A program made the translations under genes and the position numbers. A stretch of DNA of 64,000 nt from positions 7,748-71,747 of the forward strand of contig DFEG01000009.1 in the NCBI GenBank assembly GCA_002369075.1, given 5' to 3'. Under the pieces are notes generated by a model that worked only from the letters and a program-made list of their open reading frames with translations, was not told where the DNA came from and searched no databases. This document shows positions 56,616-64,000 of this stretch, piece after piece (within the stretch, counting starts at the first letter, position 1; each line of letters starts with the position of its first letter). Source of the stretch: Bacteroidales bacterium UBA3808 (GTDB lineage Bacteria > Bacteroidota > Bacteroidia > Bacteroidales > Paludibacteraceae).

Positions 56616-57755
56616 ATGGCTAATATAGAAAGAAATTATCAGGAGATTATTCCGCAAGAATACCCTCATTGGCGCGATGAAATCATTTCGCTTATTGAGC
56701 GTTCAAAACTGCAAGCCATTCTCAATGTAAATAAAGAGATGCTTGCGCTCTATTGGAAAATAGGATGCGACATTCTCCACAAGCAAAAAGAATTGGGATG
56801 GGGAACTCAGGTCATTAAGCAATTATCACAAGATTTACGACATCGTTTTCCTGAAGATGATGGTTATTCGGAACGAAATCTTGGTTATATGAAGCAATTT
56901 GCCGCCGAATATCCCGATTTCCCATTTTTGCAAGTCCCGCTTGCAAAATTAAATGAGGACGATTTCTGGCATGTGGCACTTGCCGAAAATGACAACACAC
57001 CAATTTTGCAAGTGCCGCTTGCAAAATTAGAAAAAGATGGTGAAACATTTGTGCAAGTGCCGCTTGCACAAATTACATGGTATCATCATATATCGTTACT
57101 GCCTAAGGTTAAATCTCTCCCTGAGCGCGCGTTTTATATTATGGAAACAGCTGCACAGGGATGGAGCCGAGATGTGATGTTAGCCAATGTGGCTGCCGGA
57201 TATAAGAATGCTAAAGGAAAAGCGATAACCAATTTCTCCGGCACGTTGCCTCCTGTTGATTCCGATTTTGCACGGTACGCTTTCAAAGATCCATATAGTT
57301 TCGGGTTCTTAGGTACAAAAGAACTGAAAAACGAACGTGCCATAGAGGACAAACTAACTGAACATGTGGTTGAGTTCCTAATGGAAATGGGACGTGGCTT
57401 TGCTTTTGTAGGAAGGCAATACCGCATTATGGTAGATGGTGATGAATATAAGATGGATTTGTTGATGTATCATCTCAAAATGCATAGATATGTAGTTATT
57501 GAATTAAAAGCGGTAGAGTTTATTCCCGAGTTCGTTAGTAAACTGAATTTCTATATCTCTGCCGTAGATGAATACCTTAAATCACCACAAGACAATCCCA
57601 CTATTGGTTTGCTGCTTTGTCCGACCAAGAGTAATGAGAAAGTTCGGTTCTCTCTCCGTGGCTTTAGCCAACCGATGGGTGTCGCGGAATATGAGATTAA
57701 GCAACTTATTGAAGAGGTCCAATCCGCCCTTCCTTCAATAGAGGAAAAAGCATAA
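56616..57755 (+). CDS. YhcG/DUF1016-family PD-(D/E)XK nuclease-like protein
   Basis: 379 residues. N-terminal DUF1016_N helices (RSKLQAILNVNKEMLALYWKIG; SERNLGYMKQFAAEYP), then ITWYHHISLLPKVKS, and a C-terminal PDDEXK nuclease domain with GDEYKMDLLMYHLKMHRYVV then IELKA, the D...ExK core. Family members often accompany type I restriction or defence genes. Between residues about 104 and 152 the phrase QVPLAK or QVPLAQ occurs three times, each coded by a perfect hairpin. Confidence 0.88.
   Translation: MANIERNYQEIIPQEYPHWRDEIISLIERSKLQAILNVNKEMLALYWKIGCDILHKQKELGWGTQVIKQLSQDLRHRFPEDDGYSERNLGYMKQFAAEYPDFPFLQVPLAKLNEDDFWHVALAENDNTPILQVPLAKLEKDGETFVQVPLAQITWYHHISLLPKVKSLPERAFYIMETAAQGWSRDVMLANVAAGYKNAKGKAITNFSGTLPPVDSDFARYAFKDPYSFGFLGTKELKNERAIEDKLTEHVVEFLMEMGRGFAFVGRQYRIMVDGDEYKMDLLMYHLKMHRYVVIELKAVEFIPEFVSKLNFYISAVDEYLKSPQDNPTIGLLLCPTKSNEKVRFSLRGFSQPMGVAEYEIKQLIEEVQSALPSIEEKA
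56924..57073 (+). repeat. Three in-frame hairpin repeats in the YhcG gene
   Basis: Stems: TTTTGCAAG/CTTGCAAAA (56926-56948, loop TCCCG); AATTTTGCAAG/CTTGCAAAATT (57002-57028, loop TGCCG); ATTTGTGCAAG/CTTGCACAAAT (57047-57073, loop TGCCG). The third has a compensatory T-A to G-C change, so pairing is kept. Confidence 0.88.
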
Positions 57756-57778
57756 AAAATGCACGATTTATATTCGTA

Positions 57779-57817
57779 GTGCAAATAGGTTGCACAACAA
57801 CGCAGTACTTTTGCACC
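57779..57817 (+). promoter_or_regulatory. Shared operator-promoter, copy 1 (before HAD-PRTase)
   Basis: 39 bp identical to 59989-60027. It holds the inverted repeat GTGCAA-ATAGG-TTGCAC (57779-57795) and the -7 box TACTTTTG (57806-57813). No TTG lies 20 bp upstream of the -7 box; the inverted repeat occupies that place, so an activator or repressor is likely. The ATG at 57837 follows. Confidence 0.85.
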
Positions 57818-57836
57818 GAATTTGAAAAACAAGCAT

Positions 57837-59057
57837 ATGACAGTAAGCGAATTTATACATAATAGACCTCTTTTAAGAAAAGATTACGTTTTACTTTTTG
57901 ATTTGGATGGAACCTTGCTTGATACAAATCTCGCTAATAATGAAGCATATCGTAATGCGGTCTGGAAGGTTACTGGCACAAGTGATTACGCTGTATTCTC
58001 TCTCCTTCGGCGTGTAACAAGAGAAAATATTGCTTCTATTAAATCTATAACACCGGATCAATTAGAAGAAATTGTACGGCAGAAGAAGAAATATTTCCCA
58101 TATAGAGTACAAGAAGGAAATACTTCTGCTTTTGTTACTTTGGATATTTTGAGACGTCATAGCGTAAGTAATTCTTGTTATGTTATAACCTCAGCAGATC
58201 CAGATCGAGCACGCTTCTTGATTCAAGGCTATGGGATTAATCAATGGGTAAAAGGAGTTATATATGCAGATCGTACGGATAAATATAAAGATATTGCTTC
58301 TAAATTGAATGTCGATGCCTCTAAGATAATTTTGTTCGAGGATGAAAAAGAAGCAATCAGTAATGCTATAAGCAATGGAGTACAAAAATCTTTTATTATT
58401 CCAGTTAGTCTTAATACCCTAAAAATACATCTTATTAAGTCTAATAGTTATCTCAAGCAAAATGTACGAGCTTATTATAGTTTAGATTATTTGCGATATG
58501 GACATCCAGAAAATCCTGATTTTATTAACACTTTAAAGAATCAGTATTGCGATATTCCTCTTGATAAGGTTATTGCAGCATTAGAGCATCTGAAAGTTTT
58601 TTTAACTCGCGATATTAGATGTATTTATAAAATGCTCGGAGAGAAGGAACTAATGGTTGTTGGTGTTCCAAGATCAAAATCAGAATGTGAATATTATCCG
58701 CAGCAACAATTCTTTCGCAAAGGAATTCATGATGTTGTAATAAAATTGCAATTAGACGAGAAACTTAATCTTATAGATGGTTCGCAATTCATTACTCGCC
58801 ACACAAACACTAAAACGACGCATTTGTCAAAAAATGAGAATGTAGAAAATGACGGAGAAATGCCTTATCCCGGAATCACTAAGGATACTTGCCAAATTTC
58901 AGAACAAGTGGCAGGAAAGGATATTCTCCTTATTGATGATATATACACCTTTGGAGTAAATATAGATGAGGATGCTATCCAAGCACTCTATGATATGGGA
59001 GCTAAATCAGTTTTCTTCTATTCTGTATGTAAAACATTTAAGCGTAAAAAAGAATGA
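57837..59057 (+). CDS. HAD hydrolase fused to a phosphoribosyltransferase domain
   Basis: 406 residues from ATG 57837; a TTG 15 bp upstream is less likely. N-terminal HAD-family phosphatase: FDLDGTLLDTN (D22, D24), VITSADPDRA (motif II), the KYKDIASKL Lys and ILFEDEKEAI (motif IV). C-terminal PRTase of ComF type: PRSKSECEYYPQQQFFRKG, and GKDILLIDDIYTFGVN at about residue 360 as the PRPP loop. It is AT-rich, unlike core genes. It is coupled to the DprA-like gene by ATGA. The substrate is unknown; a nucleotide or DNA-end role is possible from the partner. Confidence 0.82.
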   Translation: MTVSEFIHNRPLLRKDYVLLFDLDGTLLDTNLANNEAYRNAVWKVTGTSDYAVFSLLRRVTRENIASIKSITPDQLEEIVRQKKKYFPYRVQEGNTSAFVTLDILRRHSVSNSCYVITSADPDRARFLIQGYGINQWVKGVIYADRTDKYKDIASKLNVDASKIILFEDEKEAISNAISNGVQKSFIIPVSLNTLKIHLIKSNSYLKQNVRAYYSLDYLRYGHPENPDFINTLKNQYCDIPLDKVIAALEHLKVFLTRDIRCIYKMLGEKELMVVGVPRSKSECEYYPQQQFFRKGIHDVVIKLQLDEKLNLIDGSQFITRHTNTKTTHLSKNENVENDGEMPYPGITKDTCQISEQVAGKDILLIDDIYTFGVNIDEDAIQALYDMGAKSVFFYSVCKTFKRKKE

Positions 59058-59983
59058 TGAAATACACCCAAAATAGTATAAATATTCTTACTGCTCTCCA
59101 GTTTAAGGGAATTGGGCGGTCATGGATTGTAACCAACTGGAGACATAATTTGTCGGATGAACAAATAGTAACCTTGTTAAATAACTCATTGAAAGATAAG
59201 AAAATTTCCATCAGTGACTTTGACGTTGAGCGTATTGGCGTTCTTAATAGAATAAGCCTTCAAGAACAATGTGCTGATGGTATTGTTGGGTTCTTAGATG
59301 AAGATTTCCCATATTGTAGAGGAAATGCAAAAAAAGGAGATCGTCCGGTTGTTTTATTCTATAAAGGTGATATTAAACTTCTTGATACCAACCATAGTAA
59401 TGTAGCAGTAATAGGCGTTTTGAAACCAGAAGAAAGTGTTGAGCAAAGGGAAAGAAAGATGGTCTCTGCCTTATTAAAATATAATTATGTTATTGTAAGT
59501 GGATTGGCATTAGGTTGCGACTCCATAGCACACAGGCAGACATTAGAAGAACAAGGTAAAACAGTGGCCATTTTGCCTTCTCCATTAAGTAATATTGTTC
59601 CATCACAGCACAAAGAATTAGCAGAAAGGATTGTTCTATCCGGAGGTTTGCTTATTACTGAATATTTTGAGGAACCAAAGTCACAAATGGAAATGCGCGG
59701 GCGTTACCAAGAACGTGACAGGTTACAAGCTATGTTTAGTGATGCTATCATTCTTTCGGCAAGTTACGATGTAAATACCGATGGAAATGATAGTGGTTCA
59801 CGTCTTGCCATGGAATATGCTAAACAATATCAAATTCCAAGGTACATTATGTATAATGAAACTATTGACGGCAAGAATTCGCAATTCGATCTAAATCGAA
59901 GGCTGCTTCGAGAAGGAGATTCACAAATACTGAAACAAGGTATGATTTCTACGTTGTTACAACAAAAAAATGTATTATTTTAG
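59054..59983 (+). CDS. DprA/Smf-like SLOG-fold protein
   Basis: 309 residues. The Rossmann core follows the DprA pattern: NVAVIGVLKPEES (near residue 117), VIVSGLALGCDSIAHRQTLEEQGKTVAIL (about 147-175, described in parts), GGLLITEYFEE, and RYQERDRLQAMFSDAIIL, where DprA has xxxRNRIIAGLS. Differences from housekeeping DprA: no C-terminal winged helix, RDR instead of RNR, and a longer N-terminal region. Partnered with the HAD-PRTase it may sense or process DNA or a nucleotide signal. Confidence 0.8.
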   Translation: MMKYTQNSINILTALQFKGIGRSWIVTNWRHNLSDEQIVTLLNNSLKDKKISISDFDVERIGVLNRISLQEQCADGIVGFLDEDFPYCRGNAKKGDRPVVLFYKGDIKLLDTNHSNVAVIGVLKPEESVEQRERKMVSALLKYNYVIVSGLALGCDSIAHRQTLEEQGKTVAILPSPLSNIVPSQHKELAERIVLSGGLLITEYFEEPKSQMEMRGRYQERDRLQAMFSDAIILSASYDVNTDGNDSGSRLAMEYAKQYQIPRYIMYNETIDGKNSQFDLNRRLLREGDSQILKQGMISTLLQQKNVLF

Positions 59984-59988
59984 TCCTT

Positions 59989-60027
59989 GTGCAAATAGGT
60001 TGCACAACAACGCAGTACTTTTGCACC
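59989..60027 (+). promoter_or_regulatory. Shared operator-promoter, copy 2 (before kinase-like gene)
   Basis: Identical 39-bp block to 57779-57817, with the inverted repeat GTGCAA-ATAGG-TTGCAC (59989-60005) and TACTTTTG (60016-60023). It begins 6 bp after the DprA-like stop. Confidence 0.85.
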
Positions 60028-60069
60028 AGAATTCAAAAATCAACAAAACAAACCAAAAACCGAACAACT

Positions 60070-62556
60070 ATGAAAACAACCAAAAAAGCAGCAAAAGCAA
60101 TGGCAGCAGAGAAGAACGAAATCAGCATCATCCTTTGGGACATGGTAGAGCGCGCACACAACCACGGTAAGAGAATGTCTCTTCCAGGGTTATTAGGCTT
60201 GGTCTACTGGAAGGCAGCTGGAACAAGTGTCGATATGCGAGTGGTGCAAGCACTCGGTGTTGATAGTTTGGATATGTCATTCTTTGGCAAAGATGAGATC
60301 GATGCACTTGTTGCACATGGCGACAAGGTTGTTGACTATATTTTGAGCGAAAGACGCCCAAAATCGCAGGAAATCCCAGTTGTGCCTAAGGAGTTGACGC
60401 AGTTGGTGATGGATAATCTACTGCACGTACCCGAAAAGTGTACTATATATCTCCCATACGCAGGTATATGTTCTTTTGCAGAGGCTTACCCAAATGCAAG
60501 CTATGTAGGAGAAGAACTGGACCCATTAAATTGGGCAATAGGAAAGGTGTGTGCCTTCTTCAAGCACATCCATGCAGACATCTACCAGTACGATAGTTTT
60601 AATTGTAAAGAAAAATACGATACTATCGTCACGATGCCTCCTTTCCTCTTCCGCGACGAGAAGAATCTTGCTTCCATTATTGAATCGCTATACGAGCGAT
60701 TGAACGATGGCGGTCAGATGGTTGTTATTGTACCAGCAGGTTTTCTATTTGACGTGAGAGAGCAATATCACCGCGTCAAGAAAATGCTACTAGAGCAACA
60801 AGCGCTCTATCAAGTTGTTTTGTTGCCCGGTGCACTGCTAACTAGCACCAATGTCAGTTTGGCAATACTGCTGATACAAAAAGGAGAAAAGAGTGAGGTC
60901 GTTACCATGACAGATTATTCGGATTTTGTAGTGGACAACCGCAAGCATGGCTCGATATACAAACTGGATCTGGAAGCTATAGAAGATGCCGAGCGCACAC
61001 AAATTATGCGTACGCTTGACGATGCGACCCCGGATAGTTTCGTGGTTGATAAAGAAACCGAATCCAAAATTCGCTTTCAGATAAGGATAAAGGCATCAGA
61101 CTTGCTACAAGCAGAAGGTATAGACCTTAATCCGAAATACCATTTGAACCGAGCGAATGTACTTCAACAAAAGGAAAATGGTGTAGAATTCTTGCCTTTG
61201 CATGAATTAACCGAGATATATGGAAGAGCCAACTTACTTGGCGGCGGTGTCCGTGTTCCCCTTGTTCGAGTACAAGATTTGTCCGACACAATCCTTAATG
61301 GGAAGAAGGACTTTGCTGATTTGGAGGCAGATGAACGCAAAGAAAGAAATCTGCCCCTGTTAATGGAGGACAACCTGCTATTGGTGGCCTTGGTTGGCAA
61401 GACCTTAAAACCGACCATCTTTGAGTATCAAGAAGGTCGCCAAATAGCGTATTCGGACAACTTAGTGCCTCTCAAAGTGGTTTCTCCCCTTGTGACGGTA
61501 GAATACCTGCAATGCGAATTGGCTAGCGATTTCGTTCAAGAACAACTTGAAGCCAATCATGTAGGCGCATTCCGTCCGTTCATCTCTCGTGCCAATCTGA
61601 AGAACCTCATGATTCGCGTACCGAGCATTGAGGAGCAGAAGAAAATCGTGCGCGAACGCAAAGAGGAACTCTCCAGCGAACTGATACAAAAACTAGGCAT
61701 TGAGAACGCAGAACTGAAGAACGAGCGCTACAATGAGTTCGTGAAAGAGATGCGTGTGCGTAAACATGCTATCGGACAAGTGCTGAACGAACTTGATCCT
61801 GCCATCGACATGCTTTTGCTCTGTAAAGACAAAAACGGAGGAGTGTTGCGTGGTTCAGATATCGTATCGCCACGGTCCGGATACACTGTTGAGGAGTACA
61901 TGCAGAAAGTACGTACCTTGGTAACCAAGGTGATGTACATGGTGGATACCCTCACCAACGAGTATGTACCAAAGAGTGAAATGCAGGAGTACAATGTTGT
62001 TCAGTTGTTGGAAGAGTACAAACAAAATCACTCCATCGAGGATGGATTTGAATTGGTCATCCGACATGGCTATTTTACATCTGAACTGCATGTGCCAGCA
62101 GGTATTGAGTTGCCAGATGGAAGCGTAACTGAAGGGATCAACATATCTCCAAATGATTATTGCGACTTTTGGAGCATAAATGTCTGCAAGGAAGACTTCT
62201 TCCAAGTGTTGGATAATATCGTAGCCAACGCCAAACGCTATGGTTTTACGGAAAGCCGTCCAGACTACTGTATTTGCTTTGAGATGGAGGATATCCGCGA
62301 TGCAAAAAAGCCAATGGTGGCCATTCACGTCAAAAACAATGGTAATCCACTTCCTGCGGGAATAAAGCCAGAACAGGTATTTATGTACGGAGAGGGTTCA
62401 TCCCAAGGCACCGGTATCGGCGGTTGGCAAATCAAACAAATCGTTGATGGTATGGGTGGCAAAGTAGAATTGCGCACCTATGAGGACAATGAGGAAGGAT
62501 TCACAATAGACTATGTGCTGTCTTTCGTAGATACATCCGTAGTTACTATTTTATAA
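60070..62556 (+). CDS. Fusion of N6-methylase-like, HsdS-like and histidine-kinase-like domains
   Basis: 828 residues from ATG 60070; codons upstream to 59989 lie within the promoter block. Residues about 100-360: HsdM-like Rossmann domain with YLPYAGICSFAEAYPNASYVGEELDPLNW and a motif IV that reads MPPF (residues 189-192) instead of NPPF/Y, so methyl transfer may be lost. Residues about 370-520: HsdS-like target-recognition domain (EFLPLHELTEIYGRANLLGG; IRVPSIEEQKKIV). Around residue 566: KEMRVRKHAIGQVLNELDPAI, a plausible phosphoacceptor His region. C-terminus: GHKL ATPase with DNIVANAKRYGF (N box, about 716-720) and QGTGIGGWQIKQIVDGM (G box, about 780). It may sense DNA state and signal to the receiver protein downstream. 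Confidence 0.82.
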   Translation: MKTTKKAAKAMAAEKNEISIILWDMVERAHNHGKRMSLPGLLGLVYWKAAGTSVDMRVVQALGVDSLDMSFFGKDEIDALVAHGDKVVDYILSERRPKSQEIPVVPKELTQLVMDNLLHVPEKCTIYLPYAGICSFAEAYPNASYVGEELDPLNWAIGKVCAFFKHIHADIYQYDSFNCKEKYDTIVTMPPFLFRDEKNLASIIESLYERLNDGGQMVVIVPAGFLFDVREQYHRVKKMLLEQQALYQVVLLPGALLTSTNVSLAILLIQKGEKSEVVTMTDYSDFVVDNRKHGSIYKLDLEAIEDAERTQIMRTLDDATPDSFVVDKETESKIRFQIRIKASDLLQAEGIDLNPKYHLNRANVLQQKENGVEFLPLHELTEIYGRANLLGGGVRVPLVRVQDLSDTILNGKKDFADLEADERKERNLPLLMEDNLLLVALVGKTLKPTIFEYQEGRQIAYSDNLVPLKVVSPLVTVEYLQCELASDFVQEQLEANHVGAFRPFISRANLKNLMIRVPSIEEQKKIVRERKEELSSELIQKLGIENAELKNERYNEFVKEMRVRKHAIGQVLNELDPAIDMLLLCKDKNGGVLRGSDIVSPRSGYTVEEYMQKVRTLVTKVMYMVDTLTNEYVPKSEMQEYNVVQLLEEYKQNHSIEDGFELVIRHGYFTSELHVPAGIELPDGSVTEGINISPNDYCDFWSINVCKEDFFQVLDNIVANAKRYGFTESRPDYCICFEMEDIRDAKKPMVAIHVKNNGNPLPAGIKPEQVFMYGEGSSQGTGIGGWQIKQIVDGMGGKVELRTYEDNEEGFTIDYVLSFVDTSVVTIL

Positions 62557-62580
62557 TATATAAGATCAGGAGGAAACAAT

Positions 62581-63561
62581 ATGAAATACAAAGTTTTGTG
62601 GATTGATGACCAGCCCAATGAAGAGTTCTTGGATGCAGCCCATGCAATGGATATGGATATCCAAGTAGCAACGTGCTACAACAAAGGCATTGAGTGGTTA
62701 CGTGCCAATCAAGATATTTGCATGGCGGTTATTCTGGACGTGAAATGCAAAATAACAGAAGACCCCACCGAGGTGCCCAGCCGTGATGCGTTTAGAGATA
62801 AATGGTTGGAGGTCGTCAAACTATGCGACGAGAGGGAACAAATCCCATGGTTTGTATATACAGCCGGTGACTATGATGGTATCGAGGCTCTGGATATACT
62901 ATTGCCCAGAGACAAAAAATATGATCCCAACAGGCAATACTATAGGAAGCCCGTTGAGCGCAAAGCCATGTTAGCCAATATTGTGCAAGCCATCAATTTA
63001 AATGACATGACCGCAGTATTGAAGGAATATGAAAATCTTTTTGATTTCTGCACCGAATTCTACAAAGAGTTGTTCCGCATCATCATCAATATCAAGAAAA
63101 ATGAGTACACAAACAGTACCATCTTCAATGATATGCGTAAGGTTCTAGGTTGGTGTACGTCCTATATGCGTGAACATGGAATGCTACCGAACGATATAAC
63201 CAACTTTAACAAGGCCGCTTTGTATCTCAACAAAGTAAACTTTGCCTGCAAAGACAATCATGTTGGTGTAAGTAAAACTATGGTACCTGACTACATAAAG
63301 AATAGTTTCATGGCTTGCCAATATGTATGCAACAATGGAAGTCATAGCAAGGCAGAAGGGGCATCTGATGAAGCTGACAATAACTTGGTCGTAGATGAAG
63401 ACGTAAAGAATGGTATTGCTCCATATCTTATTCGCAGTACATTCTTTGAACTGCTTAATATCATCACATGGTGCAAAGGATTGCCTACCTCTCAGGAAGG
63501 TATTGATTCTCTACGTGCTGACATTGGCAAATTAAATGTACAATGGACAACCAAAGTGTGA
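62581..63561 (+). CDS. Receiver-domain response regulator with an unknown helical output domain
   Basis: 326 residues. REC domain: WIDDQPNE (D9, D10), VILDVKC (phosphoacceptor Asp53), VYTAGD (Thr94), YYRKPVE (Lys123). All key residues are present. The C-terminal 190 residues are helical and were not recognised (KNEYTNSTIFNDMRKVLGWC; IRSTFFELLNIITWCKG); no DNA-binding helix-turn-helix was seen. A GGAGG ribosome site precedes the ATG (AGGAGGAAACAATATG). It lies 24 bp after the kinase-like gene, forming a two-component pair. Confidence 0.85.
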   Translation: MKYKVLWIDDQPNEEFLDAAHAMDMDIQVATCYNKGIEWLRANQDICMAVILDVKCKITEDPTEVPSRDAFRDKWLEVVKLCDEREQIPWFVYTAGDYDGIEALDILLPRDKKYDPNRQYYRKPVERKAMLANIVQAINLNDMTAVLKEYENLFDFCTEFYKELFRIIINIKKNEYTNSTIFNDMRKVLGWCTSYMREHGMLPNDITNFNKAALYLNKVNFACKDNHVGVSKTMVPDYIKNSFMACQYVCNNGSHSKAEGASDEADNNLVVDEDVKNGIAPYLIRSTFFELLNIITWCKGLPTSQEGIDSLRADIGKLNVQWTTKV

Positions 63562-63720
63562 TAAAAGCATATTATAAGCTTCTATTATTCTCTTAAAATT
63601 GTAATAAGAACTTACGCCCACGATATGGCTGGTTTCTCTGATGATGACATCGACACCATTTTTGATGGCGAACCGGATGTCTATTAGAATATTGATTAAC
63701 AAATTTAAACTTTTACAACT
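63562..63720 (+). repeat. Intergenic region with gene-tail relic, copy 3
   Basis: At about 63629-63694 the relic reads MAGFSDDDIDTIFDGEP then DVY and a premature stop; at DNA level the homology continues to the GATTAACAAATTTAAAC junction that also precedes the vWA gene at 41388-41411. The rest shows nothing clear. Confidence 0.7.
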
Positions 63721-64000
63721 ATGAAAAGATCCATTCTTTTCCTGCTGGCATTTTTTTGCCTTGCAGGCTGCGCGAAGCGCTCAAATCAATCACCCACAGA
63801 CGAAAATGTGGAAGTAACCAAAATCTACAATCTTGTCATCCTCGACCGTAGCGGATCTATGATGCCTTTGCGCGAGGCAGCTATACAAGGCTACAACGAG
63901 ACGCTGGAGATCATTCGAAATGCACAAAAGCAGTATGACCTTGAGCAGCAAAACCTTGTTACTCTGACGCTGTTTAACAATTTTGTAACAGACGTATATG
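63721..64000 (+). CDS. von Willebrand factor A lipoprotein, copy 2 (5' part)
   Basis: The gene runs off the window. The 93 residues present are nearly identical to copy 1 at 41419. Differences visible: AFFCLAGCAKRSNQSPTDE in place of AIMCLAGCAKRANQSATDE, and EIIRNAQ for EVIRNAQ. Lipobox and the MIDAS DRSGSM motif are kept. Confidence 0.88.
   Translation, partial: MKRSILFLLAFFCLAGCAKRSNQSPTDENVEVTKIYNLVILDRSGSMMPLREAAIQGYNETLEIIRNAQKQYDLEQQNLVTLTLFNNFVTDVY

Noticed and set aside
60070..62556. Classical type I restriction-modification methylase
   Set aside because: Motif IV is MPPF rather than NPPF/Y, no separate hsdS or hsdR follows, and a GHKL ATPase is fused at the C-terminus.

Overview
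The window is a piece of a Bacteroidota chromosome, most likely an uncultured member of the Bacteroidales. The evidence is the promoter style (TTG or TTTG, about 20 bp, then TAnnTTTG with TTTGCA-type ends), the Bacteroidales-type gene set (ribBA, a long SecA with a SEC-C tail, DUF4292 and DUF3078 proteins, many small lipoproteins, PorT-like and PagL-like outer-membrane barrels), and starts that are often TTG or GTG in tight operons. No rRNA, tRNA, CRISPR array, integrase or transposase was recognised.

Layout. 0-31.9 kb is a GC-richer housekeeping region: a PorT-like barrel end, a beta-helix lipoprotein, ribF, a cdsA/lpxL/glycosyltransferase/ftsY run, aspA, a leftward cdd-lptF-ribBA operon, nadK-lgt-fmt-HD, secA with a DUF3078 protein, a lipid kinase and dut, then a TPR/DUF4292/EnvC/FKBP/Rieske-like/rimM/SpoU/U32/lepA series. 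31.9-33.2 kb has no intact gene. It holds a cluster of short hairpins and a broken WYL-regulator copy. 33.2-42.2 kb is an AT-rich island with Sel1/TPR and WG-repeat proteins, an MreB-like actin, and two lipoproteins, one with a von Willebrand A domain. 42.2-43.4 kb has a small winged-helix protein and repeats. 43.4-55.3 kb returns to core genes: nhaD, yqeY, dedA, the leftward murC-ftsQ-ftsA-ftsZ cluster, a PagL-like lipid A deacylase and a dolichol-phosphate-mannose-synthase-like glycosyltransferase. 55.4-64 kb is a second AT-rich island with an intact WYL regulator, a YhcG-type nuclease, a HAD-phosphoribosyltransferase fusion with a DprA-like protein, and a histidine-kinase-like protein with its receiver protein.

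The strongest candidate for something undescribed is at 57.8-63.6 kb. An 828-residue protein joins a type I N6-methylase-like domain, an HsdS-like target-recognition domain, a possible histidine phosphoacceptor segment and a GHKL ATPase. It is followed by a receiver-domain protein that keeps all the phosphotransfer residues. This gene pair and the HAD-PRTase/DprA pair upstream share an identical 39-bp promoter and operator block, so the four genes look co-regulated. They may form one DNA-sensing, probably defensive, two-component system.

The two islands have similar ends: a WYL gene or its remnant plus a 140-bp terminator-promoter block on the left, and a short gene-tail relic plus a vWA lipoprotein on the right. 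Their cargo differs, as if cargo were exchanged between fixed ends. The window also carries many short repeats (7-10 bp tandem units, perfect hairpins) in leaders and, in frame, inside core genes such as fmt, murC, spoU, the U32 gene and the lipid kinase.
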